Assembly (NCBI RefSeq): GCF_014201335.1
Contig: NZ_JACHEB010000007.1
Coordinates: forward strand, 292,773 to 356,772
Source: Tunturiibacter gelidiferens
GTDB taxonomy: Bacteria; Acidobacteriota; Terriglobia; Terriglobales; Acidobacteriaceae
DNA: 64,000 nucleotides
Direction of reading: 5' to 3'
A program made the translations under genes and the position numbers. Under the pieces are notes generated by a model. The model ran no database searches and was not told the origin of the DNA. It worked only from the letters and a program-made list of their open reading frames with translations. Every line of letters starts with the position of its first letter. The stretch's first letter is position 1. Shown here one piece after another: positions 26,061 through 35,214 of this stretch.

Positions 26061-26887
26061 TCGACCACCTCCGCGGTTATGTCGAGTGAGGCGGATTCGG
26101 CGACGAGGCGGGCTTCCGCGATGAGGCGTTCGAACGCGAGACGGGCGGCGGCCTGCTGGGCTTGTTTTTTGGTCGTGCCTTCGGATTCGGCGAGGGCGCG
26201 GGAGCCGCCGGATTTGTCGTCGACGCGGACCTCGACGCGGAAGCGCTTTTGATGGTCGGGGCCGCTCTGGTCGGTGAGGACGTATTGGGGTTGGCCGGCG
26301 CCGGTGGCCTGGAGATGCTCCTGGAGGGCGGATTTGTGGTCGCCGATGGCGCCGCTGAAGGTTTTGCTGCCGTCGAGGGCGAGGTGGAGGTCGGGCAGAG
26401 CGGGCTCGATGATGTGCTTTTCGATGAAGGCGCGGGCGGCGTCGAGACCTCCGTCGAGATATAGGGCGGCGATGACGGCTTCGATGGCGTTGGCGAGGAG
26501 GGCGGGCTTTTTGCGGCCGCCGGATTGCTCTTCGCCGCGGCCGAGACGGAGGAGGGAGCCGAGGTCGATGCGGGCGGCTACCTCGCCGAGATGACGGCGG
26601 CTGACGAGAGAGGCGCGGAGGCGGGTGAGCTCTCCCTCGCGGGAGGATGGGAAGCGGCGGAAGAGGGATTCGGCCACGGCGAGACCGAGGACAGCGTCGC
26701 CGACGAACTCGAGCTGCTCGTTGTCGGCGGCTGGGTCGGGGAGGGTCTCGGGATTGGTCTCGTAGGCGAGGGAACGGTGGGTGAGGGCCCAGGTGAGGAG
26801 ATCGGGACGCTGGAAGATGTGGTCGAACAGAGCCGGGGGGGCGTCGTTCGACTGGGATCGTCCGGGCTTTTTATGGCGCGTCGTCAT
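26057..26887 (-). CDS. rnc: ribonuclease III
   Basis: A 276-residue double-stranded-RNA endonuclease for rRNA and mRNA processing. The nuclease domain has the signature NEQLEFVGDAVLGL (residues 56-69) with its metal-binding Glu and Asp; a second acidic site lies in NAIEAVIAALYLDGG. A dsRNA-binding domain occupies about 190-265 (HKSALQEHLQ, PQYVLTDQSGPDHQKRF, KKQAQQAAARLAFERL). It has a short basic N-terminal extension. Coupled by ATGA to the downstream signal peptidase. Confidence 0.95.
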   Translation of the reverse strand: MTTRHKKPGRSQSNDAPPALFDHIFQRPDLLTWALTHRSLAYETNPETLPDPAADNEQLEFVGDAVLGLAVAESLFRRFPSSREGELTRLRASLVSRRHLGEVAARIDLGSLLRLGRGEEQSGGRKKPALLANAIEAVIAALYLDGGLDAARAFIEKHIIEPALPDLHLALDGSKTFSGAIGDHKSALQEHLQATGAGQPQYVLTDQSGPDHQKRFRVEVRVDDKSGGSRALAESEGTTKKQAQQAAARLAFERLIAEARLVAESASLDITAEVVE

Positions 26888-26968
26888 GAAACTCCCCTGC
26901 TTTACTTTACCGGACGTAGGCGGTTGCGCACTGGTGGTTCGCGGCTGGTTTGCGCGGGATGAATCCAG

Positions 26969-28780
26969 TTAGGGGGGGGGTGGAGGGCGGTAGGCGTCCT
27001 TTTCGGCCTTACCGCTGGGGTCGAGGGGGGCATCGTCGTCATCTTCGTCCTTGGCCTGCTGGGCCACTTTTGGTGCGACGAAAGGCTCTTTGATTCCCTT
27101 CTCCGCGGCGGCCTTGGTGTCGGGCTGGGCGTCGCGGACGGTGAGTGCGGCCTGGTACTCGGCTACGGCTTTCTTGCGATCGTCTTTGACGTCGTAGAGG
27201 CGGCCTAGATAGATGTGCGACCAGGCGAGGGTGCGGGGATCCTTTGAGGAGTCGAGGACTTCCTGGAAGTCGGCGAAGGCCGCTCCGGGCTGGCGTTGCA
27301 TGAGATTCACGCGAGCGAGAACGTAGTGGGCCTGGGCATGGTCGCCGTTGGGATCGGCGAGGACTTTGGTAGCGATGTCGGAGGCGCCGGTGAGATCTCC
27401 CTTGTAGATCTTTTCCTCGGCTAGCTGGAGACCGGTAAGTTGTTGCGGAGCACGGCGCAGAACGTCACGGCTGCCGGAGGGCAGGAAGGCGATCTGCCTG
27501 GCGTGATGGCTCTCGCGCTCTATGTCCATGCCGTAGACCATCTCGCCCATGTACTCCTTGAGGCTGACGGAATCCTTCTCCATGAGGCCGATCTGGTTGT
27601 AGAAGTATTCGGTAAGGACCCAGCCCTGGCGCATGGCGAGGTCTACGGCCTTGCGGCGAGTGGCTTCGGCGTCGTGCTCGTAGGTGCTTAGCTCCGCGTT
27701 GTACTGTTCGATCTCTGCGCGCTGTTTGACGGCGCCGGGCTTGGCCGGCTTGGCAATCCCGACATCCATCGTTCGGTCTTCGATTGCCTTGATGAGGCAC
27801 TCGGTGATGAGGGGTACGATCTCAGTCTTGTAGGTGTAGTCGAGTGGAGCGTCCTGTACGGCCTTGAGCAGTGGCTGGAGGCGTTCCATCGCGGTGGCGC
27901 GAGAGTAGACCAGAGGCTCAACTTCGTAGTGGAGGTAGATGTGGCGGATGTCGTCCATGTGGACGGCGCCGAGCGGTTCGGCTGCGGGCGACGTGACGAC
28001 GATGTAGTCGTTCGAGTAGATGCGGGCGTTGGTCGTGGAGGGCGCGAGCATCGGTTCGAGAAGGACGAGGAACCGGCGGCCGTCGTAGCTGCTGACGGGG
28101 AGATGCAGATAGATATTGGTGGCGAGGACTGTCTTCGTAAGAGGATCGTGAACGCGCTTGAGGAGATCTTCGTACTCGGGGCGATGCCCAATCCAGATGG
28201 CGTGGAGATGCACGTCTTCGGCGAAGGTTCTGAGGAGCGGAAGGATGTTGACGACCTGGGTGGAGTCGGGGGGAAGCTCGGTCTCGCCGACCGTGGGGGT
28301 AAGTTCGGGAGGTGGTGTGAGGTAGAGAGCCAGCGAGATGTATTGGGCAAGATTCAGGCTGGCATCGCCGAGGGTGTGATCGCGAACGTAGCCGCAGAGG
28401 GCGTCTCTGCTGGTGCGTGCCTCGGCGGAGTCAGCCACCTCGGCGTTGATCTCATCGCGGATCTTCAGGCGAACCGGGGCGGAGTTGGCGAGATCGGCGT
28501 CGTAACCGCAGACGTTCAACGCGACGGCGAGATAAAAGAGGGGTTCGCTGGTCTCGAGCGTGATGGCAGAGCCGCCGGCTTCAGGCTGAGCGACGCGAGG
28601 CGCAACCTTGGCTGGTGGCTCCTTCGGGACGGCTGCGTCGGGAGCTGTGTCCGGATTGCTGCTGCTCGATGAGCTTGACTGCGCGTTGAGGCCGGAAGAA
28701 GGCAACAGGAGAGAAGATGCCAGGCACAGCGAGAGAAGCAGCGGGTGCCGATGGAAAAACGATTTTGTGGGAAAGGACAC
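26969..28780 (-). CDS. exported TPR-containing hypothetical protein
   Basis: A 603-residue protein with a signal peptide (1-33) followed by a Ser-run linker. The N-terminal two-thirds (about 70-430) is predicted mainly helical and includes a conserved-looking single Cys pair, NVCGYDAD and DALCGYVRDH; I do not know a family for it, although this architecture is common in acidobacteria. The C-terminal third (about 445-560) contains TPR-like repeats (AEEKIYKGDLTGASDIATKV, QAHYVLARVNLMQRQPGAAF, AWSHIYLGRLYDVKDDRKKA). The end is acidic then proline-rich. It is upstream of rnc on the same strand with an 81-base gap. Confidence 0.75.
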   Translation of the reverse strand: MSFPTKSFFHRHPLLLSLCLASSLLLPSSGLNAQSSSSSSSNPDTAPDAAVPKEPPAKVAPRVAQPEAGGSAITLETSEPLFYLAVALNVCGYDADLANSAPVRLKIRDEINAEVADSAEARTSRDALCGYVRDHTLGDASLNLAQYISLALYLTPPPELTPTVGETELPPDSTQVVNILPLLRTFAEDVHLHAIWIGHRPEYEDLLKRVHDPLTKTVLATNIYLHLPVSSYDGRRFLVLLEPMLAPSTTNARIYSNDYIVVTSPAAEPLGAVHMDDIRHIYLHYEVEPLVYSRATAMERLQPLLKAVQDAPLDYTYKTEIVPLITECLIKAIEDRTMDVGIAKPAKPGAVKQRAEIEQYNAELSTYEHDAEATRRKAVDLAMRQGWVLTEYFYNQIGLMEKDSVSLKEYMGEMVYGMDIERESHHARQIAFLPSGSRDVLRRAPQQLTGLQLAEEKIYKGDLTGASDIATKVLADPNGDHAQAHYVLARVNLMQRQPGAAFADFQEVLDSSKDPRTLAWSHIYLGRLYDVKDDRKKAVAEYQAALTVRDAQPDTKAAAEKGIKEPFVAPKVAQQAKDEDDDDAPLDPSGKAEKDAYRPPPPP

Positions 28781-28945
28781 GATATGAATTCGACGCTCCT
28801 GTGAAGTTTATGGGAGCGAAGGGAGGGGGTGCAACCTGGTAAGGGGTTAGTTTCAGTCCACATCGAGAAACAGACACGTCCGATGAGGCGGTTTTGCGTC
28901 CAAGCGCACTGGATTTGTAAAACCGTTAGGAGATCCGCAGACCTC

Positions 28946-30169
28946 TTAAACCGGGGCCGGAACCTCGAGCTCTCGTCTGGCACCCAGCGATTGATTCGCC
29001 GTGATAACCGACAGTGCGGAGCGCATGCCGATATGCGCGTCGGCGACGGGCTTTTGACCTGTGCGGATGCATTCGATGAAGGCTCGGCAGGCGGTGGTCG
29101 TTGGATCTTCGGTCACGGGAATGTCGAGACGTTTGCCAGCACCACGGTACGGCATCTCGCCCCCAGGACGATAAGAAGCCCCGGCAGTTATGGCCTTTAC
29201 TTTCTCACCAGGCTTTGACGGGAGTCGGTTAGCGCGTTTCGGTTCGTAGAAAAACTCCGCGTCTTCGAGCGTGAGATTCAGGCTGCCTTTGGTGCCGTAG
29301 ATCCAAAGCTGGTTACCCACCTCGGCATTGTCAGTCAGAGAACTAAAGACGAAGCGTCGGCCCTTGGAGTAGCTCAGCACCGCCTGCACGTTATCGTCAT
29401 TCTCGCGGCCATCGTGGTAGACGGCAATGCTGCCGGTGGCGTACGCGGCATGAGCTGTTTCACCGAACACCCAGTTTGCGATGTCTATATGGTGCGAACC
29501 CAGCTCGGCCAACAACCCGAGGGAAAACTTGTTGTAGAGGCGCCAGTTGATGAGGCGTTCGAGAGATGGATCAGGCACAGGACGGCGCCAATCGTTGTTG
29601 CGGTGCCAGTATCCATAGATATGGGTCACATCGCCGATTTCTCCACGCTGTACGTAGTCGATGGCAGATTGAATCCAGGGCGCGTAGCGATACTGATGGC
29701 CCACCTGAAAGATCTGCTTGCCGGCGTCAACTTTTTTTACGACGTCGTTTACTTCGGCCACGGTGAAGGCCATCGTCTTCTCACCGTACACGTGGTGTCC
29801 ACTTTCGAGCGCCGCGATCACCTGTTCCGCATGAAAGCTGAGCGGAGTAGCGACGACGATAGCGTCAAGGTCTTTGCGGTCAACCAGAGTGCGGTAGTCG
29901 GAGTGCGATGCAACGGTATATCCGCATAGCTGATTGAGCTCTTGAAAGCGCGGCGGGTATACATCTGCTGCCGCGACGATGGTCACTCCGGGTACGCGGA
30001 GAAAATTGCGGATCAGCTCTTTGCCTCGACTGCCAGGCCCTATGATTCCAAGGCGAACGGGTGCAGGGGCAGCTGGATCGGCAACGTTCATCGCTGCGAT
30101 GGAGGTCATCGACTTCGCTGCGAGTGTTGCCGCGGATAGACCTTGAACAAAAAGACGTCGGTTCATCAT
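28946..30169 (-). CDS. Gfo/Idh/MocA-family oxidoreductase with Tat-type leader
   Basis: A 407-residue NAD(P)-dependent oxidoreductase of the glucose-fructose oxidoreductase family. The leader NRRLFVQGLSAATLAAK is a twin-arginine signal, so the enzyme is exported with its cofactor bound. The Rossmann motif is GIIGPGSRGKELIRNF (about residues 41-56), with the family's EKTMAFT in place of the usual EKP: the catalytic Lys is kept but the Pro is Thr-Met. LAELGSHHIDIANWVFG supplies the conserved Asp and His. The likely substrate is a sugar or sugar derivative. It is the last gene of the sigma/anti-sigma/apbE/oxidoreductase run. Confidence 0.88.
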   Translation of the reverse strand: MMNRRLFVQGLSAATLAAKSMTSIAAMNVADPAAPAPVRLGIIGPGSRGKELIRNFLRVPGVTIVAAADVYPPRFQELNQLCGYTVASHSDYRTLVDRKDLDAIVVATPLSFHAEQVIAALESGHHVYGEKTMAFTVAEVNDVVKKVDAGKQIFQVGHQYRYAPWIQSAIDYVQRGEIGDVTHIYGYWHRNNDWRRPVPDPSLERLINWRLYNKFSLGLLAELGSHHIDIANWVFGETAHAAYATGSIAVYHDGRENDDNVQAVLSYSKGRRFVFSSLTDNAEVGNQLWIYGTKGSLNLTLEDAEFFYEPKRANRLPSKPGEKVKAITAGASYRPGGEMPYRGAGKRLDIPVTEDPTTTACRAFIECIRTGQKPVADAHIGMRSALSVITANQSLGARRELEVPAPV

Positions 30170-30188
30170 CGTGTCAGTACTCTCTTTT

Positions 30189-31229
30189 CTATTTTGTTTC
30201 GTGCAATGGATTTGGCCAGTGGATAGCCCGATAGCGCGGACTGTCAGGAGTGCCTGATACGATCACGGCCTCCGTCTGCGGGCAGGATTGCAGCAGAAGC
30301 GCTGACGCGTCCGAACCCATGACGAACGTCGCCGTGGACAAGGCGTCGCTGTCCGTGGCCGAAGGCGCGACGACAGTGGTCTGCAGCATGTTCTCTACGG
30401 GATGCATCGTGTGTGGATCAAGGATATGGCAGTAACGATGGCCGTCCTTGATGAAGAATTTTTCCGTGCAGGCCGACGTGGACAGCGAAGTATCCGCAAG
30501 GAGAATTGTGCTGAGAGTGCTGCCTGCATGCGCAGGATCGGCAATGTTTACCAGCCAGCCCTTCGATCCAGGAGGAGCGCTGATCGCATAGATGGTACTG
30601 CTTCCCGCCGAGATCAGCGCGGCGGATACATGTTGCTGACGTAACAACGCGACGACACGATCAACTGCGTAGCCTTTGCCGATGCCACCGGGATCGAGTT
30701 CCATCGAAGAATAATTGATGAAAGAGACAGTGCGGGTCGACGCATCGAGGTGGATGTTGTTCCAGCCCGTCTGCTTTTTCAGAGCGAGCAGCTCCTCTTC
30801 CGTCGGGATGCGTCCGTGATTGAAGAAGAACCCCCATGCGCGCATCAGAGGCCCAACTGTGATGTCAAACGCTCCATCTGAACGACTACTCCAGGAGAGT
30901 GCAGTCTGAAGAAAGTCGAAGGTCTCGGGATCGGTGGTGACCGGATGCGTGCCAGCTTCACGGCTGATGCGTGAAAGCTCGCTCGTTGGCTGATAGTTGC
31001 TGAGGAGTGCTTCGATTCGGTCAACTTCCTCGAAGGAGAGCTGCATCCATTGGTCTGCCGTCTCCTGATTCGGAGCATACAGATCGATGGTGAACTCCGA
31101 TCCCATAGCGCGGTGAACGTCATGGAATAGCACGAGGGATTTCTGTTGGGTGACCCCGGACCCTGTGCCTGAAAGTACGAATGCAACAGAGATCGCTGCG
31201 GCGCGTAGTGTCTGAATCAATCGGGGCAT
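30189..31229 (-). CDS. apbE: FAD:protein FMN transferase (ApbE)
   Basis: A 346-residue exported flavin transferase. Signal peptide 1-28; the ApbE fold follows with MGSEFTIDLY, the FAD-binding segment LDPGGIGKGYAVDRVV, ALISAGSSTIYA (usually AGGD), and the metal/FAD motif DSDALSTATFVMG. ApbE attaches FMN to a Thr or Ser of periplasmic or membrane proteins such as NqrB/NqrC, RnfG or flavocytochromes. Its usual SAGGD motif is SAGSS here, which is a notable deviation. It precedes the Gfo/Idh gene by 19 bases on the same strand; an exported flavoprotein client is not evident in the window. Confidence 0.9.
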   Translation of the reverse strand: MPRLIQTLRAAAISVAFVLSGTGSGVTQQKSLVLFHDVHRAMGSEFTIDLYAPNQETADQWMQLSFEEVDRIEALLSNYQPTSELSRISREAGTHPVTTDPETFDFLQTALSWSSRSDGAFDITVGPLMRAWGFFFNHGRIPTEEELLALKKQTGWNNIHLDASTRTVSFINYSSMELDPGGIGKGYAVDRVVALLRQQHVSAALISAGSSTIYAISAPPGSKGWLVNIADPAHAGSTLSTILLADTSLSTSACTEKFFIKDGHRYCHILDPHTMHPVENMLQTTVVAPSATDSDALSTATFVMGSDASALLLQSCPQTEAVIVSGTPDSPRYRAIHWPNPLHETK

Positions 31230-31311
31230 CTAGAAACAGAATATCCCCGGAACCTGTCGAAACGCATCGCGAGGCGATGAAGCGAATCTCGAAAGTCAGA
31301 TCACCCCAGAC

Positions 31312-32190
31312 TCACTGTTCACGAAACTCACCTTTGTCAGCCATATTCTGATGGCAGACAAGGCAGGACCGGCTAGCGGAAGTATGCAACGACGAGACCA
31401 AAGCGTAGGTGAGACCATGCGTGGTCCAGGTAATTACATTGAACCCCCCCTTCGTTTGGTAATGGAAGGTTAGCCCACGTGAGACGATCTCCTCCCCACC
31501 ATATGCCTCAGCTGACTTGCTCGAAGCAACCAGCAGGCTAATCCGGTCGTTCTTCATCGCGAACGAGACCAGAGCGGCGTAACTGTTCCCGTAGCTCACC
31601 AGTCTTGCTCCAACCTGTCGATAAGCAGGTTGATCATTTGGTAACAATTGAGATGTCGGCAGTCGGAAGTCGAAGGGGACCTTACCCGCAAACCACGCCG
31701 TTACTTCTTCCGGAGATTCCGAATTAATCTCGAGCGGAAGTTTGCCGTCAAGATAGTTTCTGTGCGTGGTCAACGCCGTATCCACATAGGAGGCAGCACG
31801 CGCATGCCGAGCGATCGTTGGAACGAATACCATCCCCAGCACAAACACGAAAGCAATCGTCGCCACCGCTCTCCATGGGAAGGCCGTGAGTTCGCCGGGC
31901 CCCATTGATTGTTTCAGGAGCCGCAACACCCGCCTGTGAAGACGCTCCGGCACATGCCCGGACACGGAGACATCTTGAGCCGCAATGACACGGGCACGCA
32001 ACTCATCCGAAGCCCTGTAGAGGGGGCGCGACCGATGCAGAAGATCCGCAAGTGCCTGCTCTTCCTCAAGCTGACTTTTACAGTCCGCGCAGTCTGCAAG
32101 ATGAGCGCGAAAGTCTTCTAGTTCTTGATCGCTTAATTCGTTGTCGAGATGGAGTGAGACGTTATGGCTGTGTTCATCGTCAGAATTCAT
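31312..32190 (-). CDS. ZAS-type anti-sigma factor with C-terminal CxxCH
   Basis: A 292-residue protein whose start overlaps the sigma-factor stop (ATGA). The N-terminal 40 residues carry the zinc-binding anti-sigma motif H30-x3-C34-x2-C37. A membrane helix lies at about 104-124. The exported C-terminal domain ends with S-C276-L-V-C279-H280, a c-type haem-attachment motif or a redox-active Cys pair. That is unusual for an anti-sigma factor and suggests that it senses haem, oxygen or redox state outside the membrane and releases the adjacent sigma factor. ApbE, a flavin transferase, is next in line. The zinc motif could itself respond to thiol oxidation. Confidence 0.85.
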   Translation of the reverse strand: MNSDDEHSHNVSLHLDNELSDQELEDFRAHLADCADCKSQLEEEQALADLLHRSRPLYRASDELRARVIAAQDVSVSGHVPERLHRRVLRLLKQSMGPGELTAFPWRAVATIAFVFVLGMVFVPTIARHARAASYVDTALTTHRNYLDGKLPLEINSESPEEVTAWFAGKVPFDFRLPTSQLLPNDQPAYRQVGARLVSYGNSYAALVSFAMKNDRISLLVASSKSAEAYGGEEIVSRGLTFHYQTKGGFNVITWTTHGLTYALVSSLHTSASRSCLVCHQNMADKGEFREQ

Positions 32191-32750
32191 TCCATGACCT
32201 CCTTCCTCGCGAAATCGGAGGTCTTAAAGGCAGCCGAAAGCAACGTCCGCAGCTTAGTGCGCGCCCTTGCGAGGCGCGACATTACCGTCCCTGCGGGACA
32301 GTCCAAAATCGTTGCAATCTCCTGATAGGAAAGTTCCTCGAACTCGCGCAACAGGATGACCTCGCGAAAATCTGCTGGCAGTCGTTGAATTGCTTCGCGC
32401 ACTTGCTGATGCTCCATCTTACTCACGTAGAACGCATAAGGATCCTTTGCAGTATCTGCGAAATCCACAGCGTTCTCCTCTCCATCCATTGCAACAACTT
32501 TTGCGGTGCGCCGGTGCCGTAACTGATTGAACCAAATGTTCCGCAAGATGGTAAATAACCAGCCCTTTACGTTGCTGCCAATGCGCAGACTTCCCATCGC
32601 CCGTATGGCGCGAACATAAGTCTCTTGCACCAGGTCTTCTGCCTCACTCCGATTGCGAGTGAGTACCAACGCATAGCTGAACAATCCATCAATATGTTCG
32701 ATACCAGCAGCAGCCTCTACAACAGGTGAGCCCTCAGGGGTCAAAGACAT
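32187..32750 (-). CDS. ECF RNA polymerase sigma factor
   Basis: A 187-residue ECF sigma factor. Region 2 spans about 20-85 (FSYALVLTRNRSEAEDLVQE, GWLFTILRNIWFNQLRHRR) and region 4 about 115-170 (AIQRLPADFREVILLREFEE, YQEIATILDCPAGTVMSRL). The ATG at 32750 lies at the edge of a region without a good ribosome site. It is coupled by ATGA to the anti-sigma gene, the classic pair order. It belongs to a different subgroup from the sigma factor at 9.5 kb, being shorter and without the N-terminal extension. Confidence 0.93.
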   Translation of the reverse strand: MSLTPEGSPVVEAAAGIEHIDGLFSYALVLTRNRSEAEDLVQETYVRAIRAMGSLRIGSNVKGWLFTILRNIWFNQLRHRRTAKVVAMDGEENAVDFADTAKDPYAFYVSKMEHQQVREAIQRLPADFREVILLREFEELSYQEIATILDCPAGTVMSRLARARTKLRTLLSAAFKTSDFARKEVME

Positions 32751-32880
32751 AGTTCACTACCTCTACAAAACCGGACTTGAGAGAATATTCCCGAAAAAAA
32801 GAATTCTCGGGGACACACAGGACCGCCCTGTGTGGAGCGTCCCTCGTATCCGTTGCCGCAAAGGCTAAAAGGCCAACATT

Positions 32881-33492
32881 CTAAGAGCGGTACGGTAATA
32901 AGGACGCTACTGATATATGGCGCAAATTCTCCATAATTCGCGTCAAGCTTTCCGCAATCGCCCATTCGCGCGCGTCTCTCGTCTCCGATGCGCCGGATTT
33001 CGGTCCGGGGAGGTTCTCCTCAATACCGTGTTTCCACTCGTCAATGTCGCGCAGAACTGCCTCGGCGTACTCAACCTTCTGTTTCATAAACGCAACAATG
33101 CACAGTCGCAACAGACGGTCTGCGCGCTCACCCAGCTGTACTAACTCTCGCGAGTTTCGACGTATACCTCCACGCAGGAGCACGACGGTGTGCGAAGAAA
33201 TCTCGTTTGCCTGCTGACATGTGGACGACAGCGCCGCAGAGATTGTCCGCGCGGATTCGACGAAGTCCAGCTGCGAATCGTCGAGTTCTCCTTCGCACAG
33301 TTCATCGCTCGCCGCAATGATCGTCTGACCAAGGTACTCCAGCTTCTTTCGTCCACTGGAAGATTGCAAGGCAAACTCAACGAGGCCCAAAGCATAGCCT
33401 TTTGTCGCATAGTCAACGGCATGCAACGAGAGACGTAGTATCTCGATCAGATCCAGACGCAATCTACAGATGGATCTCTCAGCAACCAACAA
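32881..33492 (-). CDS. PhoU-like helical protein
   Basis: A 203-residue all-helical cytoplasmic protein. The pattern of two three-helix bundles with acidic repeats (AEAVLRDIDEWKHGI and WAIAESLTRIMENLRHISV, the latter like the PhoU signature in which A.R.LERI.DH...I is expected) suggests a PhoU-domain relative, which would regulate phosphate transport or PhoR signalling. Key acidic and His residues of the canonical PhoU metal clusters are not all visible, so this is only a fold-level guess. No pst or pho gene is nearby. The start is unclear; the open frame begins with two TTG codons. Confidence 0.6.
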   Translation of the reverse strand: MLVAERSICRLRLDLIEILRLSLHAVDYATKGYALGLVEFALQSSSGRKKLEYLGQTIIAASDELCEGELDDSQLDFVESARTISAALSSTCQQANEISSHTVVLLRGGIRRNSRELVQLGERADRLLRLCIVAFMKQKVEYAEAVLRDIDEWKHGIEENLPGPKSGASETRDAREWAIAESLTRIMENLRHISVASLLPYRS

Positions 33493-33908
33493 CGAGACCG
33501 GAGATACTGGGCCGGTTTGGCCGGAGTCGCTGGTTAAGAAACATGATATCTCAGATATTTTGGGTTGAAAAGAATGCTGAGATTCCCTTCTCGAGAATCT
33601 AGTGGCGAAAAAGGATCGTTAGACACGCCGCAACTGGCGATGTCTATTTCTGAGCTCAGATAGGGAGTCAAAGTAGTACCTCAATCCAAATGATTTGCGG
33701 CGCAACGAACTCGATCGTATGTGCTGTCTTTTGCGCTCGTTAAGATAGAAACACCCTTCCCGTTTGTTTATTCCCGCTTACAGAAGGCTTCTATCCCTGC
33801 TCCCGATTGCGGACACACCAAGTTGCGGGAACACCCCGATCGCGCCGCCACTCAGACCGGCCCATTCCCAGGAAATGATAACGCCTCGAGTGCGCATTCG
33901 CTGAAGGC
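33493..33908. other. 416-base gap, no gene seen
   Basis: Between the PhoU-like gene and the DUF1330 gene I see no convincing ORF, repeat or RNA. The composition is slightly AT-richer around 33540-33740. Short ORFs on either strand lack ribosome sites and look like shadows. Confidence 0.5.
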
Positions 33909-34202
33909 CTACACTCCCTCAGCAATCCGAAAATCCCTCTCCACACTTGAGCCAAGCGCAACCAGAGCCTTCTTATAATCCGCGCTCTCATACGCTGCCA
34001 GCGCCTGCTCGTAGCTATCAAACTCAACGACGACCGTCTGCTGCTTCAGCCCGGACTCGTGGGCCGTCACCGTGCTGCCAGGAGCCACCAGCGTGCGCGC
34101 CCCAAACTGCCCCAATGCCGCTACAGCCAACGCCACATAGTTTTTCATCGTCGCCTCGTCACCAACCGTCCTATACGCAACAACCCAATAACCCTTCTTC
34201 AT
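33909..34202 (-). CDS. DUF1330 family protein
   Basis: A 97-residue dimeric alpha/beta-barrel-type protein. The segments GYWVVAYRTVGDEATMKNYV, VTAHESGLKQQTVVVEFDSY and EQALAAYESADYKKALVAL followed by FRIAEGV match the DUF1330 family (ferredoxin-like fold). Its biochemical function is unknown. AAGAAGG-like sequence and the ATG at 34202 make a compact stand-alone gene; an unexplained 270-base gap separates it from the next gene upstream. Confidence 0.88.
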   Translation of the reverse strand: MKKGYWVVAYRTVGDEATMKNYVALAVAALGQFGARTLVAPGSTVTAHESGLKQQTVVVEFDSYEQALAAYESADYKKALVALGSSVERDFRIAEGV

Positions 34203-34472
34203 ATCGTTCCCTCACTCAAATGTCTTGACCGCAGAGTTTGGATGCGACTTCAGTCGCAGAGATACCAAATAATCAGCAAAGTGTTGTTCTCTGTTCTGTA
34301 GAGGGGTATTTACACGCGTTCCTACGACCGTGAACTGACGGGATTCCGCGCTTTTTCCTGCTCGCGTTTGCGAAGGACGGGATGAGAAGTTGCTTGCAGA
34401 ACGCCCAGCTCGGCCTTCTCGGCAACGTCTCATCCCCTCACCAGCCAAAGGCATCTTGCCTTAACCGTGGAT

Positions 34473-35060
34473 CTAGGAAGCCTTCTTCCTCAACCCAGGA
34501 GCCGCTGCCTTTTCATCTTCGCGGCTCTTCTGCGCAGACGTCTTCTCCTTCGCAGACATAGCCTTCTTCTTATGCTCCGGCTCTTGCGAACTCTCCAGAA
34601 GAATTGGCTGCGCAGCCTCGGTGATCTTCGCCGCCGCCGCCAGCTCTTCATTCAAATTCTCCGTCAGCAGGTCGATCACATCCTGCATCCCGAGAGTCTT
34701 TGCCATCGCAATCGTCGCCTGATACCCCGCGATCTCGTAGTGCTCCGTCCTGAGCGCAGCACCGATCAAACCGCAATCGAATGACGCTCCCTCTTCATCT
34801 TTTTCCAGAGCATCCTTCCCTTCTTCAACGATGCCCTCCATTCCATTGCAGTGTTCTCCAGTTGGCTTCTCGCCCAGGTGCTCGAAGACCTGCTTCAACC
34901 GCTCTACCTGGCCCTTGGTCTCTTCTAAATGCTTCGTGAAAAGTTCCTTCAGCTTCGCGTCCTTCGCTCCCTTGGCAAGCTTGGGTAGCGCCTTCACTAA
35001 CTGATTTTCTGCGCTGTACATATCGCGCAACTCATCCAGCAAAACGTCATTAAGTGGCAT
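34473..35060 (-). CDS. YciF/YciE-type ferroxidase-like protein (DUF892)
   Basis: A 195-residue ferritin-like four-helix protein. It begins PLNDVLLDELRDMYSAENQL, the family signature, with further acidic/His residues in TKHLEETKGQVERLKQVFEHLG and RTEHYEIAGYQATIAMAKTLG that form the di-iron site. The C-terminal 45 residues are a Lys/Ala/Ser-rich tail (KKKAMSAKEK, LRKKAS), probably disordered and possibly DNA-binding, like histone H1 tails. AGGAG before ATG 35060 decides the start over an in-frame codon at 35105. Relatives respond to osmotic or general stress. A His-rich small protein is encoded next to it. Confidence 0.88.
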   Translation of the reverse strand: MPLNDVLLDELRDMYSAENQLVKALPKLAKGAKDAKLKELFTKHLEETKGQVERLKQVFEHLGEKPTGEHCNGMEGIVEEGKDALEKDEEGASFDCGLIGAALRTEHYEIAGYQATIAMAKTLGMQDVIDLLTENLNEELAAAAKITEAAQPILLESSQEPEHKKKAMSAKEKTSAQKSREDEKAAAPGLRKKAS

Positions 35061-35176
35061 GTCAATCTCCTGTGTTGGTCTATAGATTCCCGGCATTCGC
35101 GCCACGTGCGAATCATCCTATGAGAGACACAGTTCCATTTCAAAGTTGGCCATCTCACAAGGTTTATTAAGTAGGA

Positions 35177-35201
35177 GGGGCCGCGGCATGACCGCGGCCC
35201 C
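35177..35201. terminator. GC-rich hairpin 3' of the His-rich gene
   Basis: GGGGCCGCGG and CCGCGGCCCC pair perfectly with a 5-base loop, 14 bases after the stop of the His-rich gene on the minus strand. The following sequence (TCCTACTTAATAAA) is T/A-rich but lacks a proper T-run; a terminator or transcript-end hairpin. Confidence 0.6.
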
Positions 35202-35214
35202 CTCTGGCTCTTAG

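Noticed and set aside
34212..34454. 80-codon open frame on the minus strand between the DUF1330 and DUF892 genes
   Set aside because: Arg/Ser-rich composition, no ribosome site and no hydrophobic pattern.
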